From Plakobranchus ocellatus (taxonomy: Eukaryota > Mollusca > Gastropoda > Plakobranchidae), in assembly GCA_019648995.1 (NCBI GenBank), contig BLXT01008389.1:333779-355269 (forward strand): a stretch of 21,491 nucleotides of DNA. Direction: 5' to 3'. Numbering within the stretch: the stretch's first letter is position 1; each line of letters begins with the position of its first letter. The translations under genes were made by a program, and so were the position numbers. The notes beneath the pieces are model-generated. The model did no database searches. It was not told the origin of the DNA and was given only the letters and a program-made list of their open reading frames with translations. This document shows, piece by piece, positions 10,971 through 19,900 of this stretch.

Positions 10971-13900
10971 NNNNNNNNNNNNNNNNNNNNNNNNNNNNNG
11001 AGAGAGAGATTATATGATTATATAAGGAAAGAGGCCTTACTAAAATTATCCATCAGGCGGCTGCTCGTCTGTTTTTGACTGGGTTGCCGCTTTAACAAAA
11101 TCACAATGCCTTTCATTTGCTGAAAAATGGCCAAGTCAACTGTGCTTTGCCTGACCTCATCACTTGCAATAAGTTCTCCAAGCTTTGTGTGGACATAATC
11201 AAAATCAATTCCAAGTTGCACAGCTCCCCATAGACTGAAGAAAAACACAAAATCCTCATAAAATAATTAATTACTTGTTTGTCAAAAACTTGTGGGAAAA
11301 ACATTTTTATTGCTTGAATGCTTTTCTGTAATTGTCAATAATACAAAAGAAGCTCAAATTAACATCAAGTCAGGTGTATATCTCCATCACCACAGTGAGG
11401 CTGGCAAAGAGTAAGAATGAGAGTGCTTTTAACTGACTGCAATACAGAAATAACAGGTAATTTTGAAATGAATTTTCATGCTCCTACTTTGGGTAAAATA
11501 GTTACCTTTCCTCCAACGCCTTCCCCACTTCTCAAGTAGATCATCTATCAACTGGTTCAAAATTATTTGTGTTTCAGACATTTTACCACTCACCTAAATT
11601 TGATTTTCTCCTTCAAGATGAGACCGAGCCAAGTGTTGCAAAAAGCCACAGTTACCATAGCAATGACCCCAATCTGGGATGTGGTTGAAAGCTTAGAGAT
11701 GCCACGCACTACAGGGACCAACAGCACTTCCAAAGCCTCTTTTGCATAGTTGTTTGCTTCAGCTTTCTCTTCTGTGTAGAAAAATTTTTACACTTTCCTG
11801 TCATGTTTCAAAGGTCTTTAATCAAACATATCTAGTGAGCAAATATGCTAGTAGTAAAAGGAAAAAAAAAAGAAAATGTCAGGCTCTGGATTTGCCAGAG
11901 ATATCACTTTATAAACTCAGTCATTTCACCCCACAAACTTTTCTTTGGCAGACAAATACCAGAGACATTGAACATTCAGTCATGTTTTTGAAGATGGCTG
12001 AAAAGTTATGTTCTTATGATTTTTTATTGCTTATATCTAAAAACCACTCCAAAGGAATTTAGTGCTCCATCAATAGCTTAAAAAACGGACTTCCTCATAC
12101 CTATATTTATAAAGTGTTATTCAGAATACAATGTATGCCACAGTGCATTTCATAAAATGAAATTTTATAAGAAAAAGAAAAACTACTTGAAGTAGGTTAT
12201 TTGCAGTCTGTGAATGATTAAAAGGCACTCTTTGTTTATAGTTTTCTGTTTGCAAAGCTTTTTTTGTAGGCTTTTAAAGAGACTAAAACTAAAGCAGTTA
12301 AAACCACTTATAGCAAGTTACTTGCGTCTGTGAATGATTCAAGGCACAACTTGTTTATAGTTTTCTGTTTGCAAAGCTTTTTTGTAATGTTTCAAAGATG
12401 CTAAAGCTATCCTTAAAAGTGTTGATCAATAATAGCAAGAAAAGGTTCTGTGCTCCCTAAATGTAATAGACTTTTTGTAAAAATTATGTTCAATAGTTTG
12501 CTACATTTTTAAAGTATCCCATCTTCAGCTGATTTGGAAACATGATGATGCATCATTTTTTTTTCTAAGAAATAAAAGAAGGAAAAAAATTGGATTCTCT
12601 GACTCTCAGTTCATTGATGAATTGATTATTTTTACCCCAAAAATAAACCCTGGAGTAAAGGACACTATTTTTGTCATAAAAAGTGCGCTAGTACAAAATT
12701 AATTTTTTTTTTTTTGGGGGGGGGAGGAAGAGAGTTGTGATTTTGATCAGCTGTTTAGACTCTAGAGATCATGCATAATTTTTTTTAGAAAAGAGAACTT
12801 CCTTTCCACTTTTCACAAGTTTATACACATAGTCTAAAATCTCAATTTATAATGATGTTAATATAGATTTATGTGGATAGAGAACATCAAGCACACACAG
12901 TTCAGAGGAGGAGGGGCAGAAAAAGGAGGGATGGAAGGTAGAGGACGGATTATACTTTATGTTAAATCAAAAATAGAGTACACCAAATATAAAGAGATTT
13001 TCAGAAGGAAAACTAACAAAAGGACCAAAATTTTCCCAAATTAACATACCTGGCGCTAACTTTCTTTTCCACATCCTTGCAGGTAACATATTTTCTTGGA
13101 AAAATTTCTGAGCAAATTCACTGTATTTGTCCAAAAAGTTTTTCATTGTTGTGCCGCTGAAACTCTACAGGAAAGAAAAGGTAAAATATGTGATAAAGTT
13201 GCCTAAAATAATTTACTAAGTTAACAGCTGTGCCAGTGAAATCCAGCAGCTTAGATCATTTGCCAAAATGTCTCAAAAAAAAGAGCATGAAATATTGCCC
13301 TCCAGGCTCCACTCTAGCCACATGAGAGCCATTCATTGTTGGAGCAGGTCTTGCTAATTCTTACCACTGATTTATTAATCAGAAGAGATAGGCGTAATAC
13401 AGCAAGCCGCATGAGTCAGTATCTTGGGCTGTACATGTAGTGACCAAGAATTTTCACAACACAAATGTAACAAGCAGAAACCCACTCACCTTGGGCATCC
13501 ATATCTCAATACATTAAACTATTCAGATATTAAAAGAATGATACTTCTTAATGCCTCATGAAAATAGCATAAGTGTTTTCTCAAGCCAGCTCTTTTACTT
13601 TCAACCAATTGGATATTATTTTATACCAGTGACTTAAATAGATAAATACAAGTCAATGTCATAATTTGGCGATATGTGCTGTTTTCTGATAGTTTTTTTT
13701 TAGGACAAATGCAGCACCCAGGTGTGATTTTCTTTATTTCTTAAATGAAACCTTTACCAATGGCTTATTTGCTATATATGACCCCCGAAAAGTGACATTA
13801 ACATTCAAAATGAGTTTTGTTTTTTTTTTTCAATTACCATTGGCATGGCAACAGAAAAAAATTGTCAGCCATCTTGGATATAAACACAATATTTCACAGT

Positions 13901-16900
13901 CTTATAACTTCAGAAGTTAATAAGACATCAGCTTTTTCTCAACAGGAATATGTTTTTTTGATAAATTTGAAGATTTTCACGTAAGCTTTTGGGTTAAGAA
14001 ATAAACAGGAAATTTTGAAATATATATATATATATATATTTCAAAATTTCCTGTTTTGCAAGGGGTAACAGGCTTACATAGTTAGAGTAAACGGCAAATT
14101 TTCATAGATTTTCTTGAAAATTTGTACTCTCTTCAAGGTAGAAATTTTGAACTTACAATAAAAAATATTTTTAGCCAAATTTAGGCCTAAAAACTCTATT
14201 CAGATGGTTACAAATTGGACAAACTTTATAAAACTATCCTCCCCACAGTCAAAATTTAACCCGGTGACCCAAATTGACCCCAACACCCCTCCCCTCCCCC
14301 AGGTGCTGATTTGTCCTTGATACAATAATACTTATAACGATAAAATAGAATACATAACTAAATTTTGTATTTTTTGCGTGTTTTGCTCTCCACCAACAGA
14401 AAATAGGATGCCTTTAAAACTTGTTTATATAAGGTGCACCACTATAGTGCAGAAAAATGTATTGTTTTACTGTCGCATAATTTCAAATTCAAATGTTTTA
14501 AGGCAATACTGCCCAAAATGTATCATTTTTTATTTTGCAAGCACTATCTTATGAGAAGATACTAAACTATTTCTTTTGCCTTAGCAGGTTCATTGCAATT
14601 CTCAGTAGCCAACAAAGGAATGAAAGCTAAGATCATCAGCTGCAAAAAAGAAAGTGTAATCTTTGTGCCACACCTGCATTTAAAGAACTTATTCACAGTA
14701 AAGAATCAAACCAAACCAACCCAGACTTTGACTAAATATTCAAGGCAGTAAGTAATGAGAAAAGTACTGAACTGACTTGAGGCACGGTTTCTCAAGATAA
14801 GATTATGACATTTTTAAACAGTTCGAGAAACAGAAATAATCTTCAGACTTAATAGCAATACGCATATATGTATATAAAATGATAGAAACAGAGCCTAGTT
14901 TTATATGTATTTAGGATTTCATTTTTATTCTTTCAAGCAGACTTGCCGTTCAACTCAATAGTGCAGAACAGCGAAACAAATACATCTAATAAACTTTAGC
15001 GTGATCAGTTTTTCATGGGTCAGCCTGTATCAAATATCAAAACCAAGGCAACTAACAAAAGTTTTGCCTTAAGTATAAGCTCATAACAAAACAATAAAAA
15101 AACATAACATATACATATATATTTAAAAAAAAATACACAAAAAAATCAGGATAAATATTTTTACCTGAATTTGAGCATTGACTTGACTTATCTGTTGATG
15201 TAATAGTCTCAGTTGGCAGACTGACAAGTTGTCAGATACCCGTAATTGATATTGCTCTTCCTTTAAATTGATTGTCTCCAAGAGATAAGATGCATTTTTG
15301 GTGCAATCAACAAGAATCTGAAGGAATAATTAAAAGCAAATTTTTGGGGGAAAGAAAAGAAACCATAATACAGATCTTTTTAAAATGAATTAGAGAAAAC
15401 CAATAGTGAAAACAGTTGGTTTTGCTGCTCAAATGAGCCACACAAATGTACTACATAATAACAAAAACCATATCTAGAACGAACAGAAACTCTTCTTAGT
15501 CTCGTTCAAAGCTTTAAAAATGATATCATACTAATTTTGACATTCGATTGATGAATTCGATTCGTATATGATATTATATAACACATTACATTTTCTTCTT
15601 TAAAGTTTTGCAATGGTTACCGAAATATGAATGAGATCAAAAGAGTAGATAAAGTCTAAAAATTCATCACCCTTAAGAATTAGCCACCCTTTTGGTGAAT
15701 GGCGGAAAAAAACGGCTTTTCCATGATTTCTCTACATCATTATTTATAATTACATCTTATAGATTTCTCTATAATATTAAGGCATCTAATGAGAAATAAA
15801 ACTTTACTATAATACAATAAAAAATAAAATGACAACTTTTGCCCCTATGTTTTTTTTTTCCCAGAATCTCAAAAATGAACCATCCATTATTTTATAGGAT
15901 AACCATACAAAAGAAATTAAGCTAGGAAGACTTGCGAATGGATTTTCAATAATTTTACAGAAATTAACCTTTAAATCTGTATGTGTGAGCAACAAAAATT
16001 GGTCAATATTCCACATGGACAGAAACTGCTGGATTTTGGTGCTGCACCAGGACACTGCTAGTTTGCAGGTAGTTAAGATACGCCACGTGATGCCTGCACA
16101 CACACTCAGATCTGCATCAGCATGCTGCATAGTGTCCTCTACTAAATAAAAAAAAAATGAGTTATTTCAAACTAAGAGTTGTAGTTAAAAGCCTTTCTTT
16201 TATAAAAATGTACGGCACAGGAAAATGTTTGTCATATTACCACAATGAAATTCTAAATTGTGAGTTAATAGTATTTTGATTAGTAAATCAGATGAATTCA
16301 TACAGAGAATTTAAAAATATAACAACAGAATAATGTAAAATGTAAACTTTGCTCTTTTAGTCTTTAAAAAAATCAGTGTTAAGGGTACACCTAGCTCTGG
16401 GGCAAATTTACCCTGGACTCAAAGAAAAAAAGCTTTTATATATTTATACAACCACTGGATTTAATTAGAAAAGTAAGATGTTTGAAATTACACCAAAAAA
16501 AATATACAGAATTTTATAAAACTGGATTTAAAACACATATTTTGAGTTAATTCCACTTCTTTTGCACCACACTGGCACATTGTTGTTGTTGCTGTTGCTT
16601 GTCTGTATCAGAAACTTACCATGATCATGAGGATAACATCTACATATTTCCTGAAGTATGCTCATCAAGGGCATGTACATTTCACGCAAAAGTCGGCCAG
16701 TTTTTGTACTGTACAAATCTCCATTCAAAAGGCAAGGCTGACATTTATCTGTTGTCTCAGAGGCCAAACTAGCACTTGCAACTGAAAATGAAAGTGATAC
16801 GAAACCGAAATTTTGTCATCTCATGGACCTTTCATATATCCTCTCTATGCAATAAAAATGCTGCCATTTAAGCTTTTAAAATGAAAAAAGCAAAAAATTG

Positions 16901-19900
16901 CATTAATTTAAACCATTTGTAGAAATAATTCACACTGAAGTATACACCACTTACAGGCATCCCAAGCTCCATAAGCAGATAAGGCATGCAGTCTGAACAC
17001 AACACCAAGCAAAGGCTGTACTGAAGTAGGCGGAAACATATCTGTAAAAATATCACGAAACAAGAGTAATATATCAATATAATTATAAAAGAGAGGTAGC
17101 TCATCTGCAGTTGAATATCATGAGAGAGGTCCATGGTTCAAATCTCAGCCAGGAGCAAAGACAGCTTCTTATTGCTCCTCTGATCCAACCCAGAAAAAGT
17201 AAAGGCAGCAAGGAAAACCTAGGCAAACTACCACAGAATGTTGTGTGCCAAGAACAACCAGGACACTATTCCTTAGTTCTCTGACAATCACACGGAACAA
17301 TGGACTCACTTTACTTTTTTTATCTATATATAAAAGTTTGACAGTGTAAAAAAATGGTAAATTTTCATTGCCGCCCTATTTGCTAAAAAAAAAAACAACA
17401 CCACCACCAATAAAAAGCAACTATTTTCAGATCAATACAATTTTTAAAAAGTGTATCAGAGTGCTGAGGAAACCAGTACTTAAAGTGGCCAAGGGTAGAA
17501 AAGCAGATCCTAAAAATTTTTGTATGTATAGGCTGTGTTAAAATAACCTCAATTACAAAATGTCTTTTTTTTATTATTATTATAATACAATTTTAAGATA
17601 AATGTTATAGTAAGCGTAGGCCCACACTGGAGGTGACGCGACTTGTCATGGCTAACATGAAGGACTGATGTCGCAGTTACTGTGCGCTACTCACCGACAA
17701 GTTAGCCTGATAATTTGCGTAACAAGACTGGCCTCGTGGTTCGCGCGGCAACGGTCAGTAGAATTATGCGTGGTAACGTAATGGCACCCCCCTTTCCCTT
17801 ATCCGACAGAGCCAGTGACGTAACACCTGGCTGTAAAACCTGAAGGATAGCTCTGACGCTCCGACAAGTTGCCGACTTGATGTGAGCTCGCAATCAAAGA
17901 AAGAGAGTATTTCAAAACATGTATTGTTGGACACGTGAACTGCTGCCTCCAGTGTGCGCCTACACTAAGAGTTATATTTTCAACTTGTGCAATCACAAAA
18001 TTGGTATCATACAAGAGATGTCCTACCCATTTTTTTTTGTTTCTTGGTCAAAAACTTTTGCTATATCCCTGCATATCTGCTAATATTTACTTTGAACACA
18101 AGACAACATGTTTTGAAAATAAAAAATTTGGAAATCTAGTGAAAGAAATTTTAAATATTGTCATTTTTAATTATGGCATCTTGATGGTATATTCAGGACT
18201 TAAAGTTAGGGAAGACTGTAATCAAGAGCTATTTTATCAGATATATCATTTGTTTACTTCAGTTTGTGTCAATGGTCCTGTGCCAAATTTATGGGTAAGA
18301 ATAGTTCTTTATAGTAAATTGTGTGCTTTCTGGACATATTCTGAAAAGAAACGAAAATTCAGGGGTACAAAAAAAAGTCTATACATTCAAGTATAGCTTT
18401 GACAACAACACCTCATCTGAACCATCTCAGATCAATATGATACGATTTTGAAATACAATTTAATCAAATCATATTCCCAAAATCTTGAGCGAATCTTTTT
18501 TTTTTATATCATTACCCAAAATACCTGGGATCACAGAACAAGAGCTTTATATTAAAAATTAGTCTGATGAGCCCCTCAACTTTATTACTATTTTCAGATC
18601 AGCAATGCAGATGAAAGAAGTAAAAGATGTATAGAAATGTAAAAACATTTCCTTTTACTGGTTGTTTTTTTAACTACATTGACATTATTTATTAATGACA
18701 ATAAAACATGATCAATTAAAGACAATTAGACATGGTAAAGATCTTATGAAATTTTAATGGAATCAAATGCAATCGTCATATGAGACATAAGGAAAAAGTA
18801 CATACCTTTATAGCAAACATGCTCAACCATGTTTCTAAGCACAGCTATCACGGTGTCATTGAAGAGAAGAACAGAACCTAAGTCTGATGAGAGCAGACAG
18901 CGTCTGCCCTGCCAGGCTGGTTCATCAAGGAAAAGATCCAGATTGCGACCCAAATGCAGCCACAGTGAGTCCATATAGTGGGCCACAACAGCACTACGTA
19001 TTGAATTGTCTGCATTATCTCCCCATGATACTTTTTTCCTCTGAGAATCTGCTCGGTTCATAACAGGAGTGTCATTTTGATATTGCACTCTTGGAGGTCT
19101 TCCAACTACAGGGCTCATAAAATTCTTTGCAGTGCTTATCTTTTGGGCACGCTGAGGTTTCCCTGGCTCATTTTTTCTTAGAAGGGAAGTTGAATTGCAC
19201 ACAATTAGGAGAAAGCTCTCAGCAAACTCTTGCTCTTTGGCTGAGAACTCCACGAGCGGTGAAGAGAGGTTTGAAAGATCAGGGGCACGAACAAACCCAA
19301 CCTGTAAGTAGGTTGCATTGAGGCTGGCATTGCTGCCGGTGAAAGTGTGGTAATCAGAGGTATCAGTCATCATCATTAATGAGTGAGGTTGGTTTTGATG
19401 GGGCAAATAATCACCCCATTCAAAATTGGGAAGACTCCCTGTGCTAAGCATACGTAAAAAATGTTCGTTGCAAGTGAAAAATTGATGAGCTAACTTTGCA
19501 GCATACTTTGATCGCTCATTGGCGAGGATGCCTAGGATTTTGGTAAACTGTATAGTTTTCAGAGGGTTTATTAAAGAAGAGTTTAGAAGCAGAGAGTGTG
19601 AGGTCACTTGATCTGAGAATGGATTAGACCCAAAATTCTGAGACTTGTCCATCTGGTAACTTAACCTTAGAGCACCAACTATACTATTGAAGTCTTCAAG
19701 ACCTCGAGCAATGTTCCACATGATCTCTGGAGTCAGTGTCTCCACATTGCAATGTGCAAAAACCTCAAATCCAATGTGAATAAGCTGATCAAGGTGACGC
19801 ACAGCTCGCAATATAGCAGATGTGAGGGTCTGCGTGACATGCTGTAGCTGCAGGCACAGCTGACCTAATCGTGGTTGCAGCCAGCGACATGTGTTAAGAC

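Larger units (their letters stand above)
9006..11040 (-). other. CCDC142 intron H-I (2035 nt)
   Basis: This is a GT-AG intron between exons H and I. It contains the 83-bp tandem duplication, the AAGCTT-rich repeat and the GA microsatellite with its assembly gap. I see no exon or other gene within it, and its true length is uncertain because of the gap. Confidence 0.8.
11772..13049 (-). other. CCDC142 intron F-G (1278 nt)
   Basis: This GT-AG intron carries phase 1. It contains the 120-bp tandem duplication, a T13-G9 homopolymer junction at 12703-12724 and a purine-rich stretch at about 12905-12950 (GGAGGAGG, AAGGAGGG). I see no coding sequence beyond the flanking exons. Confidence 0.8.
17042..18805 (-). 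other. CCDC142 intron A-B (1764 nt)
   Basis: This phase-1 intron houses two mobile elements: a tRNA-type SINE close to the exon B acceptor and a Harbinger-like element at 17614-17965. A 153-codon open frame on the plus strand (17935-18396) starts inside the latter and lacks recognisable features. It is treated as chance. Confidence 0.8.

Noticed and set aside
10832-11025. Arg-Glu repeat open frames over the GA tract
   Set aside because: They are translations of a microsatellite with an assembly gap, not genes.
11645-11662. X-box-like (RFX) motif GTTACCATAGCAAT
   Set aside because: It lies inside exon G, where it encodes conserved residues, far from any promoter; the match is probably coincidental.
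11594-11771. Hydrophobic stretch of exon G as a membrane helix
   Set aside because: It is short and aligns with an amphipathic helix in a protein family not known to be membrane-embedded.
11567-12062. Plus-strand open frames of 60 and 106 codons around exon G
   Set aside because: The first is antisense to exon G. The second runs through intronic AT-rich sequence without similarity.
17935-18396. 153-codon plus-strand open frame inside intron A-B
   Set aside because: It starts inside the transposon remnant, has no recognisable domain, is rich in residues encoded by A/T codons and has no supporting splice context. It is treated as chance.
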